The notes below the pieces were generated by a model. It worked only from the letters and a program-made list of their open reading frames with translations, searched no databases and had not been told where the DNA came from. 64,000 nucleotides of DNA from Haliotis asinina (lineage: Eukaryota > Mollusca > Gastropoda > Lepetellida > Haliotidae): the NCBI RefSeq assembly GCF_037392515.1, contig NC_090291.1:15075001-15139000 (forward strand). The letters run 5' to 3'. Position 1 is the first letter of the stretch. The number at the start of each line of letters is the position of its first letter. Positions 1 through 11,400 of the stretch are shown in pieces. Position numbers and translations under genes: made by a program.

Positions 1-1858
1 TGTATATTTTATTGTTGTTAAAAAATGTTCTCAATAATGCCACAGTGGAATAAACCCACTTTAGCACGACCCGCTGCCTTGGTCATAACTTGAGTTGATA
101 AGCACATGCTGCTGAATGGTTCAATTGAAGACAATCTTTCTTGATGATTGCAAAATGATATAAATGGAGTATTTAAGAACATGTATATGTAGACATATGT
201 AACACATATATCTTAATACTTACAGACATGCACAGGCATGGAAGTGCACACACTTTCACAAACACACACACATGCAAGAACTGCTTTAAATAATTTTATT
301 GAAACATAAATATTTTTTTTAACTGTAATTATTATGAAAGATTTCTGTCTACTTGTAAACATCTTTATAACATCTTCAAAACAGGTAATTCTTAAGGCAT
401 AGTTTCACTAAAAATAACACTGAGTTTACACAGATGAATAACTGCCCTCCACATTTATTATTTTTGTACACATATTTACCTTGCATGTTTTTTGTGGTGA
501 TAGTCTAACTTCACCATGCAAAACATGGAAACGGCGTTTCAACTGCCCAATCCCTCTCTCGACTACACTTCGAGTCCTTTTATGAGCTCTGTCAGAAAAT
601 CAAATGCAGTGAATAATAATTTAAAATCTGCAACAGCATATTTGTAATTTCTTATTGTCACATAAATGAATAACATGATATTTATGAACATTGATAAATA
701 GTCCATTTAGCCCTGAAATATTCATTAATGGGTACTATCAGTTCAATAAGTACATTGTATTCATGAAGTAAATTAATCATTGAGGATTGTAATTTGTTCC
801 AGGAAAGAAACCTTCACTTTTTTAATGCAACCAAGTTACACTTTTATAGTTTTTTTTGAAAGGGGGCATAACTCTATTCTAGTACCCGATGGAAGTCCTG
901 TCGTTTTCGAGGTTTAGTTTACCTGTTGTATGCTGTCTGAGAGCCGGGATGTGGTTGAAGATAAGGTGTGAGGAGCCAATCTCTACATGGATATCCACTG
1001 TCCCCAAGCAAATGGCAGCCGGCAGGCATCACATGGCGTGTAAACAAAGCGCAAACGCCGCTCTCGGTCAGTATGCGCGAGTCATGAGTGGACCCGGGCC
1101 ATTTCGCTACAACATCGATGATTTGCGAACTGTGGTCAAAGATAACCTGAGTGTTGATGCTGTGGTATTGTTTCCTATTCACATAAGCAGGTTCGTGCTG
1201 GGATGGTGCCAGAATCTGAATGTGGGTGCCATCTATCACCCCAACCACTCCGGGAAAATTAGCGATGCCATAGAAACCTAGTTGGTTTCTTCGTATTTCA
1301 GCTTGACTGGTAGGAAACGAAATAAACTGTCGAACTATGGCAGGAGCAGACACTGCAGTTATTGTTTGTGTAATGGCCCTACTGACTGACGACTGTGAAA
1401 CTCCAATATGATCAGCATTACACAGCTGCATCTTCCCAGTGGCCAAGTATCGCAGCGTCAACAGAACTTTTTCTGTAGCCGATAAGGGATTGCTTCTTTG
1501 TGTCAGAGGTGAAATTTCATTGGAAATCAAACTTACTACAAACTGTATGCCATCTTTGGATAAACGAAATCTTCGTGTCAATTCTTTTTCAGTGTATTTT
1601 TCTAAAATGTTGTTTCTATCGGTGCTTGCATTGGCGGCCATCTTTGTTTACTTTAAGAAATTTCTTAAGGGCTTAAGTTACCTATGCATGGTTCTTAGTC
1701 TAAGAAAAAATCTTAAGCACTAAGAGGTTTGATGAATACGACTTAAGCAAAATTCTTAGTATTGTAGAGGTTGTTATGGAAACTAAGAATTCTTAGCAGA
1801 TTTAAGAATTCTTAAGGTTTAAGAAAATTCTAAGAAGTTTGGTGAATCCGGCCCCTGA
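1..1858 (-). mobile_element. PIF/Harbinger DNA transposon, one end outside the window
   Basis: The body is defined by the Harbinger transposase on the minus strand. The right end (about 1655-1858) is a dense field of CTTAAG and TTCTTAG motifs. It finishes in a segment that reads on the minus strand as GGGGCCGGATTCACCAAACT, the kind of terminus I associate with mollusc Harbinger elements. The opposite terminal repeat is not visible, so the left end lies before base 1 or has been lost. The DDE residues are all present and the reading frame is long, which suggests a fairly recent insertion. Confidence 0.75.
480..1641 (-). CDS. Harbinger transposase (HARBI1-like), spliced, C-terminal exon not found
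   Basis: This is a DDE nuclease that cuts and pastes Harbinger elements, normally with a separate Myb-like partner, which is not seen here. Exon 1 (923-1641, start ATG at 1641) encodes about 239 residues. It carries a helix-turn-helix-like stretch (HIGVSQSSVSRAI), the first Asp in GVIDGTHIQI and the second in LGDSGYPCRDW. It ends at a clean donor (AG|GTAAAC). The acceptor CTGACAG at about 589 opens exon 2 (480-588), which keeps phase and reads AHKRTRSVVERGIGQLKRRF; its Glu completes the DDE triad. A second donor (AAG|GTAAAT) follows at 479. The usual next block (ACAVLHNI-like) was not found between 1 and 470, so the C terminus is either outside the window or missing. Without splicing, exon 1 would end shortly after YNR. 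Confidence 0.8.
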
Positions 1859-1955
1859 AAATAGTTTCACCCTATGGATAACATTGACGTGATTATAATG
1901 CGGTTATTAGCATTGTATCCTAGCGACTGAACACGTGATATGTCACGTGAAATGA

Positions 1956-2045
1956 TGACGTCACAATATATGATTGATGACGTCACGTAGGCATTGTTTG
2001 TTTGCATGGATGAAAGCAGAACAGACACAGGACATATAGACACTT
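1956..2045. repeat. Dispersed repeat carrying two TGACGTCA sites, copy 1
   Basis: Perfect TGACGTCA palindromes lie at 1956-1963 and 1978-1985. The segment from the second site through the GGACATATAGACA stretch recurs at about 4895-4980 with few differences, so it is a dispersed repeat and not unique promoter DNA. Confidence 0.6.
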
Positions 2046-2689
2046 ATTACCCACGTGGTCAACGTATGTGTATGTGCATACTAATCTCGTACGCAATACA
2101 AGTGTCAAATCGGGTTGACCGGTGTCGTAACGACTTGACCTGAGATTCTAATGATTTGATTGGATAACCGATGACCTCTCAATACCGTTACGTTGTGATA
2201 GAAATACATTTCCATACCTAACAAACACGTGAATTCATTCATTCTACAACCTATATACACTGTGGGAATGTAAACATTTCTTCCGCAACCTCTCTATAAA
2301 ACCGGTTTCGGTTTGAAACCATGAAAATAAGAAAAATAAGCCATTGCTGTCAATTTAATGCTTGTTAGACGCAGATAATAAGTAAAATACTACACTTGGT
2401 TTCATTGCATGTAGATTGTAAGACACTCGTGACCTTCGCTCTGTTAGATACCACAGGAAGGACTTGTATAACTCATATTCAAAGAGACCTCGTTTAGTAT
2501 TCTCTACTTATTAGTGACCTACCTTCAGTTGTTGGCGACCTATAGCCTGTTTTTATTCTCTGTATCGTCCTCTCTAGTTTAAGTGTTTTAGATTTCATGA
2601 CTAGTTTTAACATCAATATATCTGTGATAATCTAGTTAGTTTTACTGTCCTTTGTCGACGGATATTTTAGATTGATTACCTTGTTCTCA

Positions 2690-2752
2690 TCGCTATATGG
2701 CTGTAATATTGCCGATGCGATGTAAAAATTTAACTCACTCACTCACTCACTC
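2690..2752 (+). repeat. Family A repeat, 3' tail only
   Basis: This is only the tail of the family A element described at 17735: the ATGGCTGTAATATTGC block, a short A-rich part, then four ACTC repeats. Confidence 0.55.
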
Positions 2753-3085
2753 TACCTATTATCCATAACTGAGTACATAAAATCATATTTTGCACACGTG
2801 TAACAAACCCTAAAAAGAATTTCACTGGGCATTTATCCGACCATGACCCCCATGACGCCATTGGAATGTGGAACCACTTTTTTTATTCATAACTTTTTAC
2901 TACAAATTTACTACGAATGTTCAGTCTCGCTACTACGAGAACAAAACATTGAAATGCTATCAAATACGTAAACGTTACAAACAAACATTTTTTAACACAG
3001 TGTTTATTGTTGTGAGATTTCAAGAAAAGGTAAAAATACACTCGGCTCCACAATGACAAGTGGAGCACATATCACTGACGACATC

Positions 3086-3201
3086 CATTCTTTATGGATA
3101 ACAACTTCTTTTATTGTACTTGATGCGTCGTTTCAGTATGGATTCATATACCGTTGTCAAACAAAATCATATACACGAGAAGTTGTTATTCATAAAGAAT
3201 G
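3086..3201. repeat. Foldback repeat, 24 bp arms
   Basis: The arm at 3086-3109 (CATTCTTTATGGATAACAAC...) is complementary to 3178-3201 with about two mismatches, around a 68 bp loop. The same TTTATGGAT..CAACTTCTTTATTG arm is found in the foldback at 49014-49113, so both belong to one foldback family. The 88-codon frame starting at 3114 crosses the arm and resembles nothing I know. Confidence 0.65.
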
Positions 3202-3491
3202 TATGTAGAGATGTTGGGTTTTGTAAATACATGTTCTCTGAATTTGCGTTCGATCCAATCAAAAATCATCTCAGCAGAGATGGTGAACTACTGGAAACTG
3301 TCATATGTCCAAGTACAAAGCAGGACTTGAAACTGAGTTTGCACCAGTTTCCGTTAGATCCAGTCATTCAAGAAAAATAGATGCACATGTAGTTTCTTTG
3401 CAACCCACAGACATGAAAACATGTCGTGTACAAATATCACACCTGCCTAATTACATAATATGGTCAATGTGAGTCATAAATCAATTTATTT

Positions 3492-3587
3492 TGTTTATAG
3501 CGTATAGCCTGATAGGTGTTAAGTTTAAATTGCATGTGGTCAATGATTGAAGCTGTGTATTGTATAGTGTCTTTAGCAGACAGGCAG
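3492..3587 (+). repeat. Dispersed repeat R1, copy 1 (inverted copy at 7051-7144)
   Basis: About 96 bp matching the reverse complement of 7051-7144 at roughly 80 percent by eye, including the shared TGCATGTGGTCA and TTAGCAGACAGGCAG blocks. The match stops at both ends. This is compatible with two copies of a dispersed repeat or with decayed terminal repeats of one 3.6 kb element. Confidence 0.6.
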
Positions 3588-4137
3588 ACAGACATATAGA
3601 TGTCAATAAACCAGACATTGAGCTTTCTCTGTGACAGAGGCTGCGTCCCACAATCAACTCCGGGCATGCATTATTATTTCAAGCTCCGCGAACCTATTTA
3701 CTGCGTATGCGTTTGGGCGCAGCACAGCACAGCTGTTGAAACCACTTTTTCCCCAAGTGCTGGTGGGAATTTAGTGAATCCGATTTCGCGGGCTGTTTTC
3801 AACTATATAGGTTGAATTGGCGTTTTGGATGATTTGTTTCGATAACTGCATACCGAAAGGTATCAGAATCTGCAAAGCTGTGTTTTACGTTGAATGTGAC
3901 CTTTAAGCTGATAAAGATTAAATTTCAATTCAAAATGTGTATGTATTTTTGTACCTATTCAATATATCACGTTATTTACTTCGTAGCATTACACAGGGAG
4001 GTTACGTCCGAAGTGCTGTATTACTGTTCTTACGCGACCTTGACCTTCAAGCAACAATTATAGCTGATTTCATTTTACATGGACTTTGTTGTTTAGAAAT
4101 AAAAAGTTAGATACAAACGGATAATAAAGAAATTAAC
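3588..4137. other. Intergenic stretch with nothing recognised
   Basis: No coding similarity, RNA gene or tandem repeat recognised. Short open frames here have no family signature. Confidence 0.5.
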
Positions 4138-4237
4138 GCACTCGCGAGTGTCTCATATTATTTTTACGAAACTCGTGTCTCACTCGGGAAATATGGACAC
4201 TCGTTTCGTAAAAACAATATGGCACACTCGCTCGTGT
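4138..4237. repeat. Imperfect 100 bp palindrome
   Basis: The left arm (4139-4176, ACTCGCGAGTGTC... through TTTTTACGAAACTCGTGTC) pairs with the right arm (4195-4236) around a short spacer. This is a near-perfect foldback rich in CACTCG motifs. It directly precedes the inverted-repeat element at 4248. Confidence 0.65.
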
Positions 4238-4247
4238 ATTAATCTCT

Positions 4248-4576
4248 ATTGTAAACCAAGAGTCACTGTGTTCTGTAATCTGATTGGTTGAAAAACATGA
4301 TCAAATGGTATTAGATTCCCGGAAACTGCAAGACTATTCACTGCGTATTGACACGTAGAAACATCGCAAACAATTGTTTTGTTGTGTCATCAACAGTGGT
4401 GACGTCATTCAAATCATATTGTGACGTAAAGTTAGAATGACGTCCCAAATGAGCAACTCCTGATGCTACCATGGGATCCAGCTGAAATGGCCAACTGATG
4501 ACACTCTGCTGTACTAGTACTCGATGTAAACAAGTACAGACAGTAAAACGCTTTGGTTAACTTTTGGGTTTACAGT
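4248..4576. mobile_element. ~330 bp non-autonomous element with TTGTAAAC ends, copy 1
   Basis: It aligns along its whole length with 47788-48119 at roughly 85 percent by eye. Both copies begin TTGTAAACC (or CTGTAAACC) and end GTTTACA(A/G)T, so the ends form short inverted repeats. There is no coding capacity. A TGACGTCA site lies at 4400-4407. A third, truncated copy lies at 32899-32945. The superfamily is unassigned. Confidence 0.7.
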
Positions 4577-4894
4577 GTCGATAAACATCATGTGTCGCCC
4601 GAACTGAAATCGTGGACCGATAACCTGACTTTGCTGCCGATGTTCTGTCAAGCTGACATCCTAGTTTACTTGCTAGGGCGGGCAAGTTGGAGCAAAGAGA
4701 GGCTGAAGGGGTTCAGGAAGGAGAAGGGCTACCGACTATATACCGATGGCCATATCCATGCTGTTGAGCTTCATAGTTTGTCACATAATCATACATATGT
4801 TCGAGTCCAGTGCACCCGTGAGACATCATAGTCTTAGAAACCCTACTTAACCTGGTGTCTGCTGGAGAGGGGAAATGCTTCTATTGTGTCACAC

Positions 4895-4980
4895 AGGAAC
4901 AATATATGATTGATGACGTCACGTGGGCATTGTTTGCTTGCATGGGTGAAAACAGAACAGACACAGGACATATAGACATT
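4895..4980. repeat. Dispersed repeat carrying TGACGTCA, copy 2
   Basis: Second copy of the segment at 1956-2045, with one TGACGTCA at 4914-4921 followed by the same GCATTGTTTG and GACACAGGACATATAGACA blocks. Confidence 0.6.
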
Positions 4981-5105
4981 GGAGACACAAATGTGCAAAT
5001 CTAGATCTGGGAAAAATTGTACTGGGAACGTAAACTTTCGTTCAAACACACGTGTGTTTCCGGTTGAACAAATATCAGCCGATCACTTAAGCACTTTCCG
5101 AAGTT

Positions 5106-5245
5106 ATATGACCCTGGTAGGTCAGCCTCCCTGACTTGGTTGACAACTGGATTGTGAGGTCCAGGGTAGATTATTGACAGACCGCTGTCATTTAGCTGGA
5201 ATATTGTGTGACATAAAAGTAAACTCACTCACTTACTCCTTCACG
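5106..5245 (+). repeat. Family A repeat, 5'-truncated
   Basis: Starts within the CTGACTTGGTTGACA block and runs through the GTCCAGGGTAGATTATTGACAG region to an AAACTCACTCACTTACTC tail. Confidence 0.65.
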
Positions 5246-5829
5246 CATTCCTGATCAGTAGGCCCTCCCAACAGACTTGCAGGATGGGTATGCAAAGATC
5301 CGGAATGTGGTGTTCAGGTTAAAATCTTCTCTTTGGAAGCCACCTGAACATTTGCTTCCAAGCTTGAAGTGTGATCCAGACCCAGTCCAGGATGGACACA
5401 GTTTGGATTCTGGCTCAGATACCTATGCTTGTCGTGGAGGTGACTTACAGGTAATTTATTGGATGGTCTCATTGTGTGACGATTGGTTTCATTGTGTGCT
5501 ACTGGTTTGGATCTTCCTCTGTTTCTTCCAAGACGAGAGTGCGGCGTAAAACTAAACACACTCACTCAGCCAGCTGGAACATTGCTGCCTTAATCAACAA
5601 ACGAATAACAAATAAAGGACAGACACTGCCCGAACAGTCGTGTTTTCTGTCCACACACATGTAGCCTCCAAAACTGGATTAAACAGTTACGTTGTCATGT
5701 CCCTCTTCTCCGAAAGCACCCAGTCGGAACCGACTGCTCATTTATACCCCTTTAGTGCATTTATTTGTTCGAGGTTGTCTATTTGCACGGTACATTGCTC
5801 ATTTGTTGTGCAGGAGTTATATACGTGAA

Positions 5830-8403
5830 TCGCAAACTGCAGGGTGCAGACATTACCTGAACTGAGCAGCGCACGTACGTACCTCTTGCTTTCTTTCACT
5901 GCACATCCTGATTAAAAATTCTAACATATGACATACACACAAAACTGATTATTAATTTGTCTCATAGTCGTAACTCTGGTTAGAATTACTAAATATGATA
6001 CTTTTGATAATCGCTGGTTGTTTGTTCATTTAAGTACATATAAACATCCAGTCCGCTCTGGGCGCTTTCATATGACAATGAATGCCTTTTCCAAAATTTG
6101 ACCTTGAAGCGAGTTTTCGTTTACTGTATGAGGTATTTGGAGCTGCATAATAGACAGCACTCGTTTGTTACATGCCTAACAGAAAAGGATTTACAGGTTT
6201 ATTGTTTGAAATAGTACAATAATTGGTCCAAGAGGTGCTAGGAAAAATGTAAATGACTGTGTGAACTTCTTTCAACAGGTGGGCGTTGTTATTACGCAGA
6301 TTGAGACAGGAGACAGGAATAACTGATGTATATTTATGTACATATATATTTATATTTATATATGTGACTTCTTGATCTCGGCGTTTAGGGACTGGTTTAG
6401 TTTTCGTCGTTGCGTTGCATTACCTAGGTCAGACTTTAATTAGAATCAGCATCAGCAATCAGTTGAAGATCTTCAGCGACGTACAGTATTGTCGCTGATG
6501 GGTCTGTTGTGTGTCCTACGGCTGTTGTGGCAGCTGGTATGAAGCGATTTCGCAAATGGGAGGTCACAATGTAGCGGTCTTGCCGGTATGACTTTACACG
6601 TGGACGTCCGCTAAGAGGGTGGTCAGCGACGGTGTTTGTGTAGATGGTGGACTGATGTGTTCCACAACGCCTGGCGACGTGTTACAAGCTCTAATCTGCC
6701 TCGCTATTCCCTATTGCTCTCTGGCGTTCTTTAGCGCTTAAACGTGGCGTGTTACTGTTGCATGAAAATGCGAATGCAGACGTTAAGCTGTATTCGTTCG
6801 TTAAGTAGCATCGTAAGAGCAAGAACATCATACAAAAATGCAATTCTAACTCCACGACCTGTCTCTACACGGGCAAAATGAAAATAATTGAGTTCACATT
6901 TTAGTGATATGTGAAGTCATGTATACGGAATCAATTACATACCAGAGACCTATTCAACACCGTAGATATACGTCACAGTAGATGCTGACGCGTTTCTCTG
7001 GGGGATATATATATATATAACTTATCCATTTATGCAACTTAATACCACATCTGCCTGTCTGCTAATGACAATATGCAATGCACAACTTCAATCACTGACC
7101 ACATGCAGTTTGAAATTGACACCTATCGGGCTTATATTATAAACCACAAACAGAGAGCCGGCTAAGTGTATCGGCAAATGAGCCAGCCAAAGAAAATATT
7201 TCGTTATACTTGAGTGCACACCCAACGGCTCGACTGGGTTCGGTATCCTGTGTCCTTCGTTTCGAACGTAGTAGACCCAAGTACAAAATAGTGCACTTTT
7301 TATATGCGATTGTACACCTATAATTTTTGTTTATTTGTTTTTTCATAATCACTAATGTATATTATATGCCATGAATAAGTGATAATCGTGTTTTAATTAT
7401 GTTTGATTTTTCGGTTGCATGTGACCTTTAACGAGCTGAGCAAGTGGGAATGAGCCATTCAAACAAGTCTAACTGGCATGCCATAGGGAAAACACTGCTC
7501 TCATGCATTCAAGGTGGGATCTGGTAGTCGGTGCCACAACATTTGGGTTTTTCGGTCTAAAAATAATAATTCGTGATAAAAAGTAGGGTGAGCTGTTAAA
7601 AATGTTAGATATACCGAACAGCAAAAGAAACGCAATTTTCGATAAAATAAAATCTCTTAAAAGTAAGCATCCCTGTTTATGTCTTATATTCAAAAACTTC
7701 ACAAAAACAGTTTTGCGTTTTTTTGCTGATCAGTATATTTTCAAAAGGTGAGTGGTGACACAGTTATGCATAGATTACAAATAAACACTGGATAATGAAC
7801 ATGAGTTAATGCATCTTTGTATATTGGGTAATTAAATTATGACCCTATTTTCGTCACAATGACGAAAGACATTATGATTAAAATAGTTTTCATATTGATA
7901 AAAACCAACGAGTTTTCCTATAAAGAAGATTCAGAGGTAAATATTAGCTGCGTATCTGCGCAAATTACACAAATATTCACGTGAACACTCAATTCTTATT
8001 AAGTCTCTTGTGGACAAGCACGCTTGGATTTTTGCAGATAACAATAAATAAGATAACTGAGGTATATTGAGAGTTTCTATTGCAGGCAATTTTCAGTCTT
8101 TCAGATCGTTTCTAATATTACAGATCAAATATAAATAACAAACACTTAAACCAATTTTATTATATTTTTACAGTTTATCGAAAATGGGGCAAAATGCCCA
8201 ATTGAATTAGAGTGAGTTTGGCATAATTTATTTTGATTAATATATTTGATTAAGGAATATTGACACCAGTTGAGATGATCACTGAGTTGCATAGTTCAGT
8301 GATCCAAGAAAGTTATCTGTAGCTCTGCAGGATTGGTATTGTTTCTGACTATCAGTATCCATAAAACCATCATAAAAATGTCACTTTATTCCATGTTTTG
8401 CAG
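5830..8403. other. Upstream flank of the PEPCK-like gene
   Basis: AT-rich DNA with no recognised coding exon. It contains repeat R1 copy 2 (7051-7144) and a short TA run near 7007. The first recognised coding exon is preceded by a splice acceptor (TTTTGCAG at 8396-8403). At least one further upstream exon, untranslated or coding a short leader, must therefore exist here or further left. I could not identify it, and no promoter can be called. Confidence 0.5.
7051..7144 (-). repeat. Dispersed repeat R1, copy 2
   Basis: Inverted partner of 3492-3587. Confidence 0.6.
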
Positions 8404-8409
8404 CGATCC

Positions 8410-11400
8410 ATGATGGAGGAGATTGAGAGTTCTGAGTTGTATGATGTACATGACGTTGTCACCCAATTTCTTGGCACTGTTCCCATCGTCAAAGGCAACT
8501 TTCCCCTTCTGCCAAAGAAAGTCCAAAAATGGGTGGTGAAACAGGTATGTCCTCTCGTAACTAATACCATCTGTGTCGGTGTTCTAGCAACATTACAAAC
8601 TCTGTATGCCATTCTTCTAGCAACAATACAAACTCTGTATGCCATTCTTCTAGCAACAGTACAAACTCTGTATGCCATTCTTCTAGTGATAACACAAACT
8701 CTGTATGCCATTCTTCTAATGATAATACGTTCTCTGTATGCCATTATTCTAGGAACAATACAAACTCTGTATGCCATTCTTCTAGCAACAATACAAACTA
8801 TGTATGCCATTCTTCTGGTGATAACACAAACTCTGTATGCCATTCTTCTAATGATAATACGTTCTCTGTATGCCATTCTTCTAGGAACAATACAAACACT
8901 ATATGTCATTCTTCTAACAACAATACAAACTCTGTATGCCATTCTTCTAGTGATAATACAAACTCTGTATGTCATTGTTCTAGTAACAATACAAACTCTT
9001 GATATCAACCTCCCAATAATATTACAAGCTCTAGTGTCTGACGGCCTGGGAAGATCCTGGTTAGAACTGGCCTTCAGCGATTCATGCTTGTGGTAAGAGG
9101 CAACTAAGAGAATCGCGTGTCAGTCTCGCTGACTTTCTTGACACGTCATCGTATCCGAATTGCGTAGATCGATGCTCATGCTGTTGATCTCTGGATTGTC
9201 TGGTCCAATTATTTATAGATGACTCCATACAGATGGAATATAGCACATAGCACATCTAAGTTAAGCTAAGTTAAGCTAAGTTAAGCTAAGTTAAGCTAAG
9301 TTAAGCTAAGTTAAGCTAAGTTAAGTCAACTTAGTCGATATTCCAGTAATCACCCATGAGGTGGTGTTTTTAAGATTTACACAGGACAGCAACAGAGATG
9401 CTTGTTGTATTTACATGATGTATGTTCGGTCAGAGTTTGGCACTTTGTATGCAGACTATAGTTCTTCGGCACTGTAGAACAAGGCCACAGCAATCTGTCT
9501 TTAAGATGCCATAGTGGATTTATATATGGGATTCAGCGACCTGCTTTACTCATCAAATTGAATTTCATTAGGTCAGAGAAATTTTGTTTCTTTTTTGACG
9601 AATCCGCTGGTTGTATTTTCTTTTTAAGAATAAGAACAAATAATAGATTTTCCCCGCTAAAAAATAAAATCCTAATGTTTTTTGTTTTTTATTTTGGGCC
9701 AAAAATGTAAACTTGCTATCAAATTCTCTTACATTACCTTTTGCCCCATATACTCATGATAAACTACCGAGAGTTAACGACTTTTAGCATTTAAAAGGAA
9801 TATTACTTTGACTGGTGACATTTTCACCCTCGTGCTTTTAGGTTTTCTGAGGACACAAACCCCTAAAAATGATGTATAATTGGTTTGGCCTAAAGGAGCT
9901 CTGCTCACTTTCATGAGCTGGACTGTTTTGTCAAGATTAATATATTTACAAGTTCTTATCTATCTTATAGCTTGAATGTTGCTCAGGGCAGTGTTGTAAG
10001 TGAGCAAACAACCAGTTTTTTTGTTTGTGTGCCTGTTTAATGTTGCACTCAGACAACAGTCTGTAAATACATGTAACTGAGTCTGGGTCAGACCAGACAA
10101 TCCAGTGATTAACTTTACGAACAGTGATCTCGTGACACATCTGGGCTTCTGTGACATGTTCACTAAGTTGGTGAGAGTGACCACCACCTGTTGACACCAG
10201 CATGGGTTGTTGAAGACCAGTTCTTCAGTAGCTGAAGATCTTCACAGTTGTCTATACACAACGTTTGTTCAGGTCGTCCTGTGTAAGCCAAGGGCTCTCT
10301 ACATCTGTGACGGAAGTCAGTTCGAAGCTGATGAGGTTATCCATAAGTTGGTGGAAAGTGGAACCCTTACTCAACTCCTGAAATATGAAAATTGGTACGT
10401 CAGCAGCTCCATTACATTGTACGTCCTAAAGTACAGTTAGAAAAAGAAAGAAAGGGCTTGTCTGAGGGCAGTTCAGAATGACCGCATGGAAGGTGAGGTA
10501 CGAGGAGAGACAGAAGGTATACTTTTCCAGCATGAGTTTCCAGCTCATGGCGGACGGGTCCGTTTTGGGCTTTGTAAGGATGGTCGAGCAGGACAAATAT
10601 GAGTTTTGTAAAAATATAGTTTCAACTGTCGTAGGAATTTAAAATGGGCATTTAAATGCTTTTAAGTACCCCAAAGAGGACTCTCTTCAAAGAATCATCA
10701 ACTGTTACAGATTTATTTGAGTTTACTATAGTTGGGGATGTTGCAGTTACCCGACCCACGTGATGCGGATGTTGTGGAAGGGAAGACGTGGATCTCCACA
10801 GAGGATCAGTACGAGACCGTTCCACATTTCAAAGCAGGGGTCAAGGGCATCCTAGGTCAGTGGAAGAATCCCAAGGACATGAAGGCGGAGCTTGATGAGC
10901 GATTTCCAGGGTGCATGAAAGGTAAGGTCAAGGACATTTTGAATTCACTTGTCAGTTATTGCTAGCGGTGTGGCGATTCATCGATAGGCATCAATGCATC
11001 GATCCATGGCTCGCCGATACAGTGAATCGATACAAAGTTTTACATTGTTTTATATCCCGATACGATACTTCAGATGAGCCACGATACATCAATGTTTATG
11101 TCTGATTATTGCGCAATATCTACCGAGAGAAACACCACTTACTTTTGTTTGATGATTAAATATATGCACAGTTAGTTTTCACTTCATAAGTTTCACTTCA
11201 CAGGAACTGTGTCAAACATAACGCTCGCATTTTAGTAACATTCACAAAGTTTGTGAATAAACTTAATTATCTCATTTCCGTACGAACATTTTGAAACAAG
11301 GTCGGAATTTAACGAAATACTTTAAAGTGGTTTTGTTTTTATTTCGCGGTGTTTCATAAAAGATTTTAGTATTGTGATATGTATACGATCACCAGCCTTA

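Noticed and set aside
889-1281. 130-codon plus frame
   Set aside because: Antisense shadow of the Harbinger transposase exon.
3114-3380. 88-codon frame as a small gene
   Set aside because: Crosses a foldback arm and matches no family; no splice or start context supports it.
8370-9096. Overlapping 212- and 232-codon frames on opposite strands
   Set aside because: Both are produced by the 33 bp minisatellite next to PEPCK exon 1.
9255-9325. Telomere-like repeat
   Set aside because: The 10 bp CTAAGTTAAG unit is not TTAGGG and follows the tail of a family A element.
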